This document shows, in pieces, positions 1 to 12,522 of a DNA stretch of 64,000 nt (its first letter is position 1; every line of letters starts with the position of its first letter). The notes under the pieces are model-generated. The model saw nothing but the letters and a program-made list of their open reading frames with translations, did not search any database and was not told the origin of the DNA. Origin of the DNA: Chloroflexota bacterium (GTDB lineage: Bacteria; Chloroflexota; UBA6077; JACCZL01); assembly GCA_020845495.1 (NCBI GenBank), contig JADLFM010000023.1, positions 186,001 through 250,000 of the forward strand, written 5' to 3'. Position numbers and translations under genes: made by a program.

Positions 1-762
1 GACGCCTTCGCGGCCGGCCTGACGATCCTCTGCCTCGGCCTGATCCACCGCCCGACGCGACCGCGGCTGGCGCTCGCCGGGGCGTTGAGCGGCGCGCTGG
101 TTGGGGTCCGGCTAAGCGCGCTGATCCAGGTGCCGGCGCTGCTGACCCGCCTCACGCATCGGCAGCGAATCGTCCTTGGCCTGTTCGTGCTGCCTGGCCT
201 CGCCGCGCTGATGCTCCATCAGTGGAGCACATTCGGCAACCCGCTGATGACCGGCTACCAGTACTGGCTGCCGGAGATCCGCAACTTCGGGCTGGACTAT
301 CCGTTCGATCCGACTACGAGGCGCGATGGCGCGGGCATCGTCGCCGACTCATTGGACGGCGCACTGTTTGGGTGGCGCTGCCCCTGCGACGAGAACGGAC
401 CGCTGACGACCTTCCCGAGCATCGTGTTCTACCCGCTGGTGCTGCTGGGGTTGTTCTGGATCTTCACGCCACCACTCACGACGCTGCCCGGCCTGCTCGA
501 AGTCTGGAAGCGTCGCCGCGAGCCTGGCGCGGCCTTCGTGCTCTGGCTCACCGTCGTGAGCCTGCTCTTCTATCTGGTCTACTTTTATCAAGGGGCGCGC
601 TTCATGGCGGCGCCCGCCACCGGGCTCGCGATTTACAGCGGCGTAGCCGTCGCCGGCTGGCTCGGAAGGTTGAGTTCGGCCCACCACTCCCCTGTGGCTC
701 CTGCTACCCGTGTAGCTCCTGCTACCAGACCGCCGGGCGAGGCGTCCGCGCTGCCCACTTGA
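1..762 (+). CDS. Polytopic membrane protein, C-terminal part (5' end outside window)
   Basis: The reading frame is open from base 1 to a TGA at 760-762, so the window holds only the C-terminal ~253 residues. Hydrophobic segments alternate with short charged loops, and several transmembrane helices are visible, the last near the C-terminus after a G-A-R-F-M-A-A-P stretch. The general pattern recalls GT-C fold (family 39-like) glycosyltransferases that use lipid-linked sugars, but the catalytic N-terminus is missing and I cannot confirm that. The tail carries an 18-bp in-frame duplication (A-P-A-T-R repeated, about 693-728). It is followed closely by a tRNA gene on the other strand. Confidence 0.7.
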   Translation, partial: DAFAAGLTILCLGLIHRPTRPRLALAGALSGALVGVRLSALIQVPALLTRLTHRQRIVLGLFVLPGLAALMLHQWSTFGNPLMTGYQYWLPEIRNFGLDYPFDPTTRRDGAGIVADSLDGALFGWRCPCDENGPLTTFPSIVFYPLVLLGLFWIFTPPLTTLPGLLEVWKRRREPGAAFVLWLTVVSLLFYLVYFYQGARFMAAPATGLAIYSGVAVAGWLGRLSSAHHSPVAPATRVAPATRPPGEASALPT

Positions 763-849
763 GGTACGGTGACGTGGGCCGGCAGCGGGGAGTATGGGGC
801 GTTGCCTGGACGACGCCCCCTGAGAGACGGAACCGCGAAGCGGAGCCGC

Positions 850-925
850 TGGCGACCCCGGGGTGATTCGAACACCCGACACGTGGTTTAGGAAACCACT
901 GCTCTATCCTCTGAGCTACGGGGCC
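850..925 (-). tRNA. tRNA-Arg (anticodon CCT)
   Basis: On the minus strand a full cloverleaf can be folded: a 7-bp acceptor stem (one G-U pair), D arm GCTC/GAGC, anticodon stem GTGGT/ACCAC with loop TTCCTAA giving anticodon CCT (reads AGG, arginine), and a TpsiC arm GGGTG-TTCGAAT-CACCC. Discriminator base G is followed by an encoded CCA (850-852). It lies downstream of pdxA on the same strand, separated by a strong inverted repeat. Confidence 0.97.
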
Positions 926-961
926 TTGCGGCCGAATGATACCAGCCGAAAGTTGGGAGTC

Positions 962-1009
962 GAGAGTCGCGAGTGGTGAGCGACTCGCGACTCACCACTC
1001 ACGACTCTC
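962..1009 (-). terminator. Long inverted repeat at the pdxA stop (terminator-like hairpin)
   Basis: Bases 962-980 and 991-1009 are reverse complements at 18 of 19 positions, with a 10-base loop. The right arm touches the pdxA stop codon (1009-1011). Position between pdxA and tRNA-Arg on the same strand suggests transcription termination or a REP-like element; there is no U-run. Confidence 0.5.
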
Positions 1010-2046
1010 TACTCACCCCTCGCCACTCCCGCCCGTGGCCGGATCAGCAGCGCGTACTTCGCGGCCAGCGCGATCGACTCAGCCATGCCCTCGGCGTGGG
1101 CGACCCCGCTGCCGGCGATGTCGAACGCCGTGCCATGATCGACCGAGGCCCGGATGAAGGGCAGCCCGACCGTGATCGCGATCGTCCGCTCGAAGTCGAG
1201 GGTCTTGGCCGCGATGTGCCCCTGGTCGTGGTGGAGCGAGATGACGGCATCCCAGCGCCCCTGGAGACACTGGTGGAAGACGGCGTCGCCGGGGATCGGG
1301 CCGTACGCGTCCACGCCTTCCGTGCGGGCGCGCTCCACGCCGGGCGCGATCTCGTCGATCTCCTCCCGCCCGAACATCCCATGCTCGCCGCCGTGGGGGT
1401 TGAGCGCCGCGACCGCGATCCTGGCGTGCGGCTCGCCGAAGCGGGTGAGCGCCTTGTGGGACTTGACGAGGGTGGTGCAGACGTTCTCGGCCGTCACCTC
1501 GTCGCACGCCTGACGCATCGACATGTGGCGGGCCATGAAGAAGATGCGGAGGTTCCGGACCGTGAACATCGTCAGGGTATCCGGGCTGTTCGTCATCTTG
1601 GCGAGCGCCGTGGTGTGGTCGAGGTACGGCACGCCGCCGAGCTTCATCGCCTCCTTGTTGAGGGGCGCTGTGGCGAGTGCTTCGATCTCGCCGTTCAGGG
1701 CCAGCCTGGTGGCAGTCTCGACGTAGCGCATGGCCGCACGCCCGGCCGCCGGCTGGACCTTCCCCCACTCCAGCCCATCGAGGTCCGGGCTGCCGACGTC
1801 GTAGAGGTCGACGGTGCCGGGCTCGTAGCGGCCGTCCTCAGGGCGCGTGACCACGTTGATGCGCGGCTGCCGGCCAAGCGCCTGACCGGCTCGTTCGAGG
1901 GCGATCCGGTCGCCGATCGTCAACGGTCGAGCCACCTCGTATACGCCGGCCTCGCCGAGCGCCTTCAGCACGATCTCGGGGCCGACGCCGGCTGGGTCGC
2001 CGAGCGTGACGCCCACCAGGGGCCGCTGACTATCACTCATCCTCAT
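1009..2046 (-). CDS. pdxA: 4-hydroxythreonine-4-phosphate dehydrogenase PdxA
   Basis: PdxA oxidises 4-phosphohydroxy-L-threonine with NAD(P)+ in the DXP-dependent pyridoxal phosphate pathway and works in the cytosol as a metal-dependent dimer. The N-terminus carries the family hallmark VGVTLGDPAGVGPEI, and the protein has D-H-T-T in the first half, NPHGGE in the middle and HDQGHIAAK toward the end, which are conserved PdxA metal and substrate motifs. Length of 345 aa is close to the family norm of about 330. The chosen ATG at 2046 has GGAG four bases upstream; the ATG at 2040 is an alternative. The frame is open well upstream but that part is not PdxA-like. Divergent from the glutamine synthetase family gene. 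Confidence 0.93.
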   Translation of the reverse strand: MRMSDSQRPLVGVTLGDPAGVGPEIVLKALGEAGVYEVARPLTIGDRIALERAGQALGRQPRINVVTRPEDGRYEPGTVDLYDVGSPDLDGLEWGKVQPAAGRAAMRYVETATRLALNGEIEALATAPLNKEAMKLGGVPYLDHTTALAKMTNSPDTLTMFTVRNLRIFFMARHMSMRQACDEVTAENVCTTLVKSHKALTRFGEPHARIAVAALNPHGGEHGMFGREEIDEIAPGVERARTEGVDAYGPIPGDAVFHQCLQGRWDAVISLHHDQGHIAAKTLDFERTIAITVGLPFIRASVDHGTAFDIAGSGVAHAEGMAESIALAAKYALLIRPRAGVARGE

Positions 2047-2386
2047 CTTGCTCCGTTCGGCCGCGCCGGCGACAGCGCCGCTCGTCGTCGTCGATCTCGA
2101 GAGTTCGATCCTGGCAGAAGGATACCCGGTCGGGGCGCATTTCCGGATGCTCGGAACGAGTGCTCGACGCAGATGCTCGGAACGCACCGACAGACGGCCG
2201 ACATCGGGGGGGACGGCCGACATCGGGAGCGACGGCCGACATCGGGAGGGACGGCCGGCCAGGGTAGCGCGACGGGGCGATGCAGGGGCTGCTTGCGTGA
2301 GGGCGCCTGATGGCTCGCCCCGCGAAAACACTCCGGATGCGTACGAGCGTCGGTACAATGGCGTCATCCCCGAGGTGAGGTCCACC
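2047..2386. other. Divergent intergenic region pdxA / glutamine synthetase family gene
   Basis: 340 bases between two divergent genes, so it should hold both promoters. It contains a 19-bp tandem repeat (see separate entry), a duplicated GATGCTCGGAACG motif (about 2146-2182), and a TACAAT -10-like hexamer at 2354-2359 that would lie some 25 bases before the glutamine synthetase start; no good -35 box precedes it. Confidence 0.5.
2193..2258. repeat. 19-bp tandem repeat, about 3.4 copies
   Basis: Three consecutive 19-bp units of the form GACGGCCGACATCGGGAGG (2193-2211, 2212-2230, 2231-2249; the first two differ slightly at their last bases) plus a partial fourth to about 2258. They sit in the divergent promoter region. 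Confidence 0.9.
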
Positions 2387-3742
2387 GTGGCTTCCGCCAA
2401 CGTGCTCAGCAGGCTCCGACAGAGTGACGCCCAGTTGGTGCGATTCCTGTATTGCGACAACGCGGGCGTCATTCGTGGTAAGGCGACGCACGTCGACGGT
2501 GTCGAGGGCCGGATGATGTCAGGCATCGGCCTGACGGTGGCGATGCAGGCGATGAACCTGCTCGATCAGTTGCAGGCCGTCGAGGGGATGGGGCCGGTTG
2601 GCGAGGTCCGCATGATCCCCGATCCGGATACGTTCGTGGTGCTGCCGTATGCGCCGCGCTCGGCCGCGATGCTGGCGGATCTGCACACCCTGGAGGGGGA
2701 GCCCTGGGGCGCCTGCCCGCGCAGCTTCCTGAAGCGCATGATCCGCCGCGCCGCCCGTGAGGGCCTTCAAATCAAGGCCGCCTTCGAGCCAGAGTGGTCG
2801 CTGGCGGTGCGAGTGGACGACCGTTACGTGCCGTTCGACGAGACGCTCTGCTTCAGCACGGTCGGGATGCAGACGGCGGCGACGGTGATTGACGAGATCG
2901 TCGAGGCGCTTGGGAAGCAGGGGATGCGGGTCGAGCAGTATTACCCGGAGCTTGGCAGCGGCCAGCAAGAGCTGTCGATCGGGTACGACAACGCGCTGCG
3001 GGCAGCCGACAATCAGATCCTCTACCGCGAGACGATCCGAGCGGTGGCGTTCAAGAACGGCTATTTCGCCTCGTTCGCGCCCAAGCCGTGGCCGGATCAG
3101 CCGGGCAACGGCTGCCACCTGCACGTCAGTGTCTGGGATCCGACCGGCACCGAGAACTTGTTCTTCGACCGCTCGGCGCCGTACCAGCTTGGCCGACTGG
3201 GGCGCCAGTTCACGGCCGGCTTGCTGGAGCACCTGCCGGGCCTGGTGGCGCTGACCTGCCCGAGCTACAACAGCTACCACCGCTTGCAGCCGCGGGCATG
3301 GTCGTCGGCGTACGTCTGCTATGGCCCAGACAATCGCGAGGCGGCGATCCGGATCGCCAGCACCTACGCTGGCCAGGAGATGTCGTCGATCAACCTCGAG
3401 GTGAAGGCGGCCGACAACAGCGCGAACCCGTACCTGGCCCTCGGGGCAACGATGGCGGCCGGTCTGGACGGCATCGTGCGGCGCCTGGACCTGGACGAGG
3501 ACCGCCTGGTGCTCGTAGACCCGTCGTCGATCCCGGACGAGGAGCGGCAGGCACGGGGGATCGTGCGGCTGCCGGAGTCCCTGTCGGCGGCGCTCGACGC
3601 GTTGGAGGCCGACGAGGTGCTGATGGAGGCGCTCGGCGGGCCGCTGACCCGCTCGTTCCTGGCGGTCAGGCGTTCGGAGTGGCACGCCTTCTCGACGCAG
3701 GGTTCGGCCTTCGAGCACAAGCAGCACTTCTGGAAGTACTGA
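2387..3742 (+). CDS. Glutamine synthetase family protein
   Basis: A 451-residue ATP-dependent amide ligase of the glutamine synthetase superfamily. An N-terminal beta-grasp-like part (LVRFLYCDNAGVIRGKA, about residues 15-31) is followed by the catalytic barrel: FEPEWSL with the metal-binding glutamate, GNGCHLHVS (the ATP/ammonia-site histidine region), NREAAIRI and NPYLALGA near the end. The GTG at 2387 is preferred because GAGGTGAGG lies six bases upstream; the frame runs further upstream through repeats without conservation. True GlnA and gamma-glutamyl-amine or amino-acid ligases such as PuuA share these motifs, so the acceptor cannot be assigned. It is alone, with no amt or glnB nearby, which makes a specialised gamma-glutamylation role as likely as bulk ammonia assimilation. 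Confidence 0.88.
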   Translation: MASANVLSRLRQSDAQLVRFLYCDNAGVIRGKATHVDGVEGRMMSGIGLTVAMQAMNLLDQLQAVEGMGPVGEVRMIPDPDTFVVLPYAPRSAAMLADLHTLEGEPWGACPRSFLKRMIRRAAREGLQIKAAFEPEWSLAVRVDDRYVPFDETLCFSTVGMQTAATVIDEIVEALGKQGMRVEQYYPELGSGQQELSIGYDNALRAADNQILYRETIRAVAFKNGYFASFAPKPWPDQPGNGCHLHVSVWDPTGTENLFFDRSAPYQLGRLGRQFTAGLLEHLPGLVALTCPSYNSYHRLQPRAWSSAYVCYGPDNREAAIRIASTYAGQEMSSINLEVKAADNSANPYLALGATMAAGLDGIVRRLDLDEDRLVLVDPSSIPDEERQARGIVRLPESLSAALDALEADEVLMEALGGPLTRSFLAVRRSEWHAFSTQGSAFEHKQHFWKY

Positions 3743-4098
3743 GACGCTCTCCCGCTGGCGCCAGGCGGGTGGTAGCCAGCCTGCGTCGTGTCTGCGCGTT
3801 CGAACGTGAACGACGACCGCGGCCACCAGGGTTGTCCAGGTGCGTAGCGGCGCTTCGGTGCGACGAGAATGGGCGAAGAGGTCGAGAGCCCAGGACCGTC
3901 CGGCCCTCGCGGCGACTCTTCCCCCCGGTGTACTCTCCACGACGAGCTCGCTAACACCGAGCACAATTCGAAGACACCCGGTACACCCGTCCACCCGGGC
4001 TCGACGTGTTGCGCGACCTGCGCGCTCGCTCTGGCTGCCCGCGTCGCGCTGGCGCGCCGTGCCGGTGTCTGGGGCTGTCGCCTTCAGAATGTTTGCAC
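3743..4098. other. Intergenic region before the defence-like cassette
   Basis: 356 bases after the glutamine synthetase family gene and before the helicase. Open frames on both strands are short and arginine/proline-rich, as expected of random GC-rich DNA. I see no tRNA, no convincing promoter and no attachment-site repeat. Confidence 0.4.
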
Positions 4099-7661
<3,563 letters not shown>

Positions 7662-7665
<4 letters not shown>

Positions 7666-7919
7666 GCGACGCCGAATCTGCTTCGCTGCTCGATCAGCTC
7701 CTCCTGCGACTCCAGGAAAAGGAGTCGCTTGAACTGGAGTTCAAGACTGCCCGTGGCGGTCTGCCCAGGGAGCTCTGGCCGACCGTCAGCGCATTCGCGA
7801 ACACGCAGGGTGGCTGGCTCGTCCTGGGTGTGGACGAATCGGCAGGCCCGACGATCGTTGGCGTAACGAATCCCGAAAAGATGCTTCAGCAACTCCACGA
7901 TCTCATGCGGAATGACTAG
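7662..7919 (+). CDS. Schlafen/AlbA_2 domain protein, N-terminal fragment (interrupted by in-frame TAG)
   Basis: This 85-residue frame starts with a GTG that overlaps the helicase stop. It contains the first half of an AlbA_2 (Schlafen-type) domain: ESLELEFKTA followed by ANTQGGWLVLGVDES. It ends at a TAG (7917-7919) in the middle of that domain. The continuing frame downstream (7923-9626) is in phase and carries the rest of the domain. The gene therefore reads as one protein of about 654 residues broken by a single nonsense codon: a recent pseudogene, a sequencing error, or a read-through/split arrangement. The fragment alone is unlikely to fold. Confidence 0.7.
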
Positions 7920-7922
7920 AAG

Positions 7923-9626
7923 GTGAGCCATCCTGCCATCGGCTCGAACGACGCCAATATCGAAGTGGTTGGCGGGAAGTCGATGATTGTCGTCCGTATA
8001 CCGGCGGCACCTCGAAGCACGCGCCCAGTCTATATCAACGGCAATCCGTATAGTGGCACCTACGTGCGGCGGCACGCGGGGGATTACCACTGTAGCAAGG
8101 CGGAGGTCGACCGCATGATACGGGAGGCCCGCGATTCGGGTATCGACTCGACGATCCTCCCACGCTTTGGGCTAGACGATCTGGACGAGGAGGCGCTCCG
8201 CCGATATCGCCAGCGCGCGCAGACGCACGATCCGGCCGCGCCGCGCAATGGTTACGACGATCGGCGCTTTCTGGAGTCGATAGGTGCGTTCAGGACCGAT
8301 CGTGAGGCCGGAGCCGCTGGCCTGACGGTAGCGGGCCTCGTCTTGCTGGGCCGTGCTGAGTCGATTATCGAGTGGCGAACGCGCCATCTGATCGACTTCC
8401 GCGTGCTTCCAGACGATGCGTCCGATCGGCGATGGCTCGACCGCCAGGCGTGGGAAGGTGGTATCTTCGCGGCGTTCGAGCGGATCTACCCCAAACTGAT
8501 CGAGGGATTACCCGCTCCGTTCGATCTCGAAGGACCCTTCCGTGTCGGGGAAGGGCCTCATTGTGAAGCCCTGCGGGAGGCGCTCGTCAACCTCCTGGTC
8601 CACGCCGATTATTCGGAGCCGGATGCGTCGCTGATCAAGCGTACGCCGGCAGGGTACTTCTTCCGAAACCCTGGTGATTCTCGGGTTCTCGAAACGGACC
8701 TGCTGGCCGGGGACCGCTCGGACCCCAGAAACCCGATCCTGGTTCGGATGTTTCGCTTGATCGGGTTGGCCGACGAGGCCGGTACGGGGATGCCCAAGAT
8801 CGTTCGGGTGTGGCGAAGCCTGGGCTTTCAGTTACCGGAGATCGAGTCTGGGACTGAGCGGTACGAGTTCGCGCTGACCTTGCGGCACGCGCATTTCCTG
8901 TCGGAAGACGACCGGATCTGGCTACAGTCGCTCGGCGATAACTGGAGCGAGGCCGAGCAGCTCGCGCTGTGCATCGCTCGGCATCAGGGCGAGGTCGACA
9001 ACCTCTCGGTGCGCCGCTTGACGGGCCAGCACATGGCCGACGTCACTCGAATCCTCGGGGGGCTGCGCGATCGAGGATTGCTCCAGATGATCGGCGTCAA
9101 GCGCGGCGCCCGATATCAGCTTGCCCCTACGACCGTCGTGGATGGCCCCGATCTCGGCGCCGATCGGCCAGAGGGCTCCTCTCAACCGGAGGGCCTGGTG
9201 CAGCAAGAACCAGCGTTCTCTGATGATTTCCTCCCGAGCTCTGAGGTATTCGCCCCAATCTCTGATGATTTGTTGGCGCGCTCTGAGGTTTCCCGCCTGC
9301 AAACACGAGGATCCGGCCCCATCCCGGAGGATCTCTGGCAGGAGTTGCGCGAGATCTCAGCCCGGGCGCGCGAACATCGGTACATAAGGGCCGATCTTCG
9401 AGACGATCTCATCGTGCGGCTCTGCGCCCGCGTACCGCTCTCGCTGCGGGAGCTCGCTACCCTGCTCGGGCGAAGCGAGGTCTCTTTACGGGACTCGCTC
9501 CGCTCCCTCATCGCTTCGGGCCGGCTCGCCTACCGCTACCCCGACCGCCCGACTCATCGACGGCAGCAATACGTCGCCGTGGTCGCGGCGGCATCTTCAC
9601 CAGAGGAAGCGAAGACGACGTCATGA
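7923..9626 (+). CDS. AlbA_2/ATP-binding winged-helix protein, C-terminal part of the interrupted gene
   Basis: 567 residues in the same frame as the preceding fragment, possibly restarting at GTG 7923, which has no properly spaced ribosome-binding site. It holds the end of the AlbA_2 domain, then a GHKL-like ATP-binding domain typical of the COG2865 'putative transcriptional regulator' family (EALREALVNLLVHADYS, about residues 215-235, then DEAGTGMPKI), and winged-helix-like segments at the C-terminus (LSLRELATLLGRSEVSLRDS). A degenerate 14-residue repeat (SDDFL..SSEVF / SDDLL..RSEVS, offset 42 bp, around 9217-9300) lies between. Its stop overlaps the methylase start (ATGA). Members are often found in defence islands, where they may regulate or sense. 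Confidence 0.75.
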   Translation: MSHPAIGSNDANIEVVGGKSMIVVRIPAAPRSTRPVYINGNPYSGTYVRRHAGDYHCSKAEVDRMIREARDSGIDSTILPRFGLDDLDEEALRRYRQRAQTHDPAAPRNGYDDRRFLESIGAFRTDREAGAAGLTVAGLVLLGRAESIIEWRTRHLIDFRVLPDDASDRRWLDRQAWEGGIFAAFERIYPKLIEGLPAPFDLEGPFRVGEGPHCEALREALVNLLVHADYSEPDASLIKRTPAGYFFRNPGDSRVLETDLLAGDRSDPRNPILVRMFRLIGLADEAGTGMPKIVRVWRSLGFQLPEIESGTERYEFALTLRHAHFLSEDDRIWLQSLGDNWSEAEQLALCIARHQGEVDNLSVRRLTGQHMADVTRILGGLRDRGLLQMIGVKRGARYQLAPTTVVDGPDLGADRPEGSSQPEGLVQQEPAFSDDFLPSSEVFAPISDDLLARSEVSRLQTRGSGPIPEDLWQELREISARAREHRYIRADLRDDLIVRLCARVPLSLRELATLLGRSEVSLRDSLRSLIASGRLAYRYPDRPTHRRQQYVAVVAAASSPEEAKTTS

Positions 9627-12451
9627 CGTACACCAGGAAGCTGATCGAGGTGACGCTGCCGCTGGAGGCGATCAATGCCGCCTCGGCGCGCGAGAAGTCG
9701 ATCAGGCACGGCCACCCGAGCACCCTGCACCTCTGGTGGGCACGGCGTCCGCTGGCAGCAGCACGAGCGGTCATCTTTGCGCAGATGGTGGACGACCCCT
9801 CATCCCATCCCGAGCGCTTCCCGACTGAAGAAGCTCAGGACGCCGAGCGCCAGCGCCTCTTCAAGCTGATCGAAGAGCTGGTGAAGTGGGAGAACACCAC
9901 CGACGAGACGGTGCTGGCCGAGGCCCGCGCCGAGATCTGGAAGTCCTGGCGGGACACCTGCGCCGCCAACCAGGACCACCCCCGCGCCGCCGAGCTCTTC
10001 AACCCAGCGAAGCTGCCGGCCTTCCACGACCCGTTTGCCGGCGGGGGCTCGATTCCGCTGGAGGCCCAGCGGCTGGGACTGGAGGCGTACGCCAGCGACC
10101 TCAACCCGGTGGCGGTCCTCATCAACAAGGCGATGATCGAGATCCCGCCGAAGTTCGCGGGCATGCCACCCGTGAACCCTGAGGCGCGGAAGGAGCAGCG
10201 GCTGATCGGCCGACAATGGCGAGGCGCCGAGGGGCTGGCCGAGGACGTCCGCTACTACGGCAAGTGGATGCGCGACGAGGCCGAGAAGCGGATCGGGCAC
10301 CTCTACCCGAAAGTCGAGATCACGGCCGAGATGGCCCACGAGCGGCCGGACCTGAAGCCGCTGGTCGGCCGCAAGCTGACCGTGATTGCCTGGCTCTGGG
10401 CGCGCACGGTCAAGAGCCCCAACCCGGCCTTCGCCCATGTTGACGTGCCACTCGCCTCGACGTTCATGCTAGCCACGAAGCCCGGCAAGGAGGCGTACGT
10501 CGAGCCAGTTGTCGAGGGCGATAGCTACCGCTTCACCGTGAAAAAGGGCAAGCCGTCAGATCCCGAGGCTGCGAAGAACGGTACCAAACTGGCGCGCGGC
10601 GCCAACTTCCGCTGCGTACTGTCCGGATCGCCGATCACGCCCGACTACATCAAGTCCGAAGGCAGAGCGGGCCGGCTGGGTGCTCGGCTAATGGCGATCG
10701 TGGCCAAAGGTGATCGTGCACGAGTCTACCTACCTCCGACTGCTGCGATGGAGGCGGTTGTTCGCAGCGCGGTTCCTGCCTGGAAGCCTGATGTAGAGTT
10801 CTTCCAGCAGGCGCTCGGTTTTCGCGTCGGCAATTACGGCATGACAAAATGGAGCGACCTGTTCACCAGCCGACAACTGGTGACGCTGACGACGCTCTCC
10901 GATCTGGTTCAGGAAACTCGCGGGCAAGTAGGCCGTGACGCGGGCTCTGTCAAAGCCTATGGGGAAGCTGTCTCAGTATATCTGGCGCTGTGTGTCGACA
11001 AAGCGGCTGATTACAACGCGACGCTCGTATCGTGGAATCTTTCGCGAGATCAAGCAGCGCATGTGTTCACCAAACAGGCCCTGCCTATGGTCTGGGATTA
11101 CGCAGAAGTCAACCCGTTCTCTGAAGCCACCGGAGACATTCTCATATCAATCAATGGGATTTCCCGAATCATCGGGGATTTCAATCTCCAAAATACCGGT
11201 GCATCTCATCAGGCAAATGCGGAGGATCAGATCTTTTCACAAGACTGTGTCATATCTACAGACCCACCATACTATGATAATGTAGGATACAGTGATCTAT
11301 CTGACTTCTTTTACGTCTGGATGCGCAATTCATTGAGGTCACAATTCCACGACATCATAGCCACGGTAGTCACGCCCAAGTCTGAGGAACTGGTGGCCAC
11401 GCCCGGCCGGCATGGTGGCAAGCAACAGGCTGAACAATTCTTCCTGGAAGGTATGACCAGGGCGATGAGCAGGCTTGCGAAACAGTGCCACCCGGACTTT
11501 CCCGTCACCATTTACTATGGCTTCAAGCAATCTGAGAACGAGGGTGACGACGGCACGGCGAGCACAGGCTGGGAAACGTTCCTCGATGCGTCGATCCGCG
11601 CCGGATTTGCCATCACGGGCACTCTGCCGATGCGAACTGAGCGCATCAGCCGATCTCGTGGGATTGGCTCAAATGCGCTCGCATCCAGCATCGTCCTCGT
11701 GTGTCGGAAACGCCCAGACAACGCGCCTATGGCTACCCGCCGCGAGTTTCTGAACGCGCTCGGATCGGAACTCCCTGAAGCATTGCGGCTCCTTCAGCGC
11801 GGCAATATCGCGCCCGTCGATCTGGCGCAGGCGGCCATCGGGCCGGGCATGGCGGTCTACACCCGCTATGCCGGAGTCATTGATGCTGAGGGCAACCCGC
11901 TGACGGTCCGGCAGGCGCTCGCACTGATCAACCAGACCTTGGACGAGGTGTTAGCCGAGCAGGAAGGCGACTTCGACCCCGATACCCGCTGGGCGCTGGC
12001 CTGGTTCGACCAGTACGGCTTCGCCGAGGGCGAGTACGGGGTAGCCGAGACCCTCTCGAAAGCCAAGAACACCAGCGTGGCCGGCATGGTGGAGGCTGGC
12101 ATCGTCGAGTCTGGTCGGGGCAGGGTTCGGCTGCTGCGGCCGGAGGAGCTACCCCCGGACTGGGTTCCGGGCGCCGACCCGCGCCTGACTGTCTGGGAGA
12201 TCGTCCATCATCTGATCCGCCGGCTCGAAGCGGGCGGTGAGAGCGCGGCGGCGAACCTGATGGCACAACTGGGCGGACGGGCCGAGGCTGCCCGTGAACT
12301 CGGCTATCGCCTCTACACCCTCTGCGAGCGCAAGAAGCGGGCGCATGAGGCGCTCTCCTACAACGGCCTCGTCCAAAGCTGGCCAGAGATCGTCCAACTC
12401 GCCAGCGAGATCACGCCCGCCGAGCTTCAACAGCCCACCCTTGGCCTGTGA
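9623..12451 (+). CDS. DUF1156 adenine-specific DNA methylase
   Basis: A 942-residue methyltransferase. The DUF1156 domain is at the N-terminus (LIEVTLPLEAIN, EKSIRHGHPSTLHLWWARRP, residues about 8-50). The AdoMet-binding motif I is DPFAGGGSIPLEA (from residue 136) followed by SDLNPVAV, and the catalytic motif IV is DPPYYDNVGYSD (from residue 547), the D-P-P-Y form found in N6-adenine/N4-cytosine enzymes. These proteins (COG1743) occur with helicases and DUF499 ATPases in defence islands, where they are thought to mark self DNA. The start overlaps the previous stop by four bases. The motif IV region is distinctly more AT-rich than the rest of the gene. A toxin-antitoxin pair follows after about 70 bases. 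Confidence 0.92.
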   Translation: MTYTRKLIEVTLPLEAINAASAREKSIRHGHPSTLHLWWARRPLAAARAVIFAQMVDDPSSHPERFPTEEAQDAERQRLFKLIEELVKWENTTDETVLAEARAEIWKSWRDTCAANQDHPRAAELFNPAKLPAFHDPFAGGGSIPLEAQRLGLEAYASDLNPVAVLINKAMIEIPPKFAGMPPVNPEARKEQRLIGRQWRGAEGLAEDVRYYGKWMRDEAEKRIGHLYPKVEITAEMAHERPDLKPLVGRKLTVIAWLWARTVKSPNPAFAHVDVPLASTFMLATKPGKEAYVEPVVEGDSYRFTVKKGKPSDPEAAKNGTKLARGANFRCVLSGSPITPDYIKSEGRAGRLGARLMAIVAKGDRARVYLPPTAAMEAVVRSAVPAWKPDVEFFQQALGFRVGNYGMTKWSDLFTSRQLVTLTTLSDLVQETRGQVGRDAGSVKAYGEAVSVYLALCVDKAADYNATLVSWNLSRDQAAHVFTKQALPMVWDYAEVNPFSEATGDILISINGISRIIGDFNLQNTGASHQANAEDQIFSQDCVISTDPPYYDNVGYSDLSDFFYVWMRNSLRSQFHDIIATVVTPKSEELVATPGRHGGKQQAEQFFLEGMTRAMSRLAKQCHPDFPVTIYYGFKQSENEGDDGTASTGWETFLDASIRAGFAITGTLPMRTERISRSRGIGSNALASSIVLVCRKRPDNAPMATRREFLNALGSELPEALRLLQRGNIAPVDLAQAAIGPGMAVYTRYAGVIDAEGNPLTVRQALALINQTLDEVLAEQEGDFDPDTRWALAWFDQYGFAEGEYGVAETLSKAKNTSVAGMVEAGIVESGRGRVRLLRPEELPPDWVPGADPRLTVWEIVHHLIRRLEAGGESAAANLMAQLGGRAEAARELGYRLYTLCERKKRAHEALSYNGLVQSWPEIVQLASEITPAELQQPTLGL

Positions 12452-12522
12452 CTGGCGCAGCCCTGCGCGCGACGGGCGCGGCGGTTGAACGGGCGCACGA
12501 GAGAGAGGTACGCTACACCCGT

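Noticed and set aside
7917..7919. TAG as pyrrolysine codon
   Set aside because: No pyl genes in view and no reason for Pyl in this family; a nonsense mutation or error is simpler.
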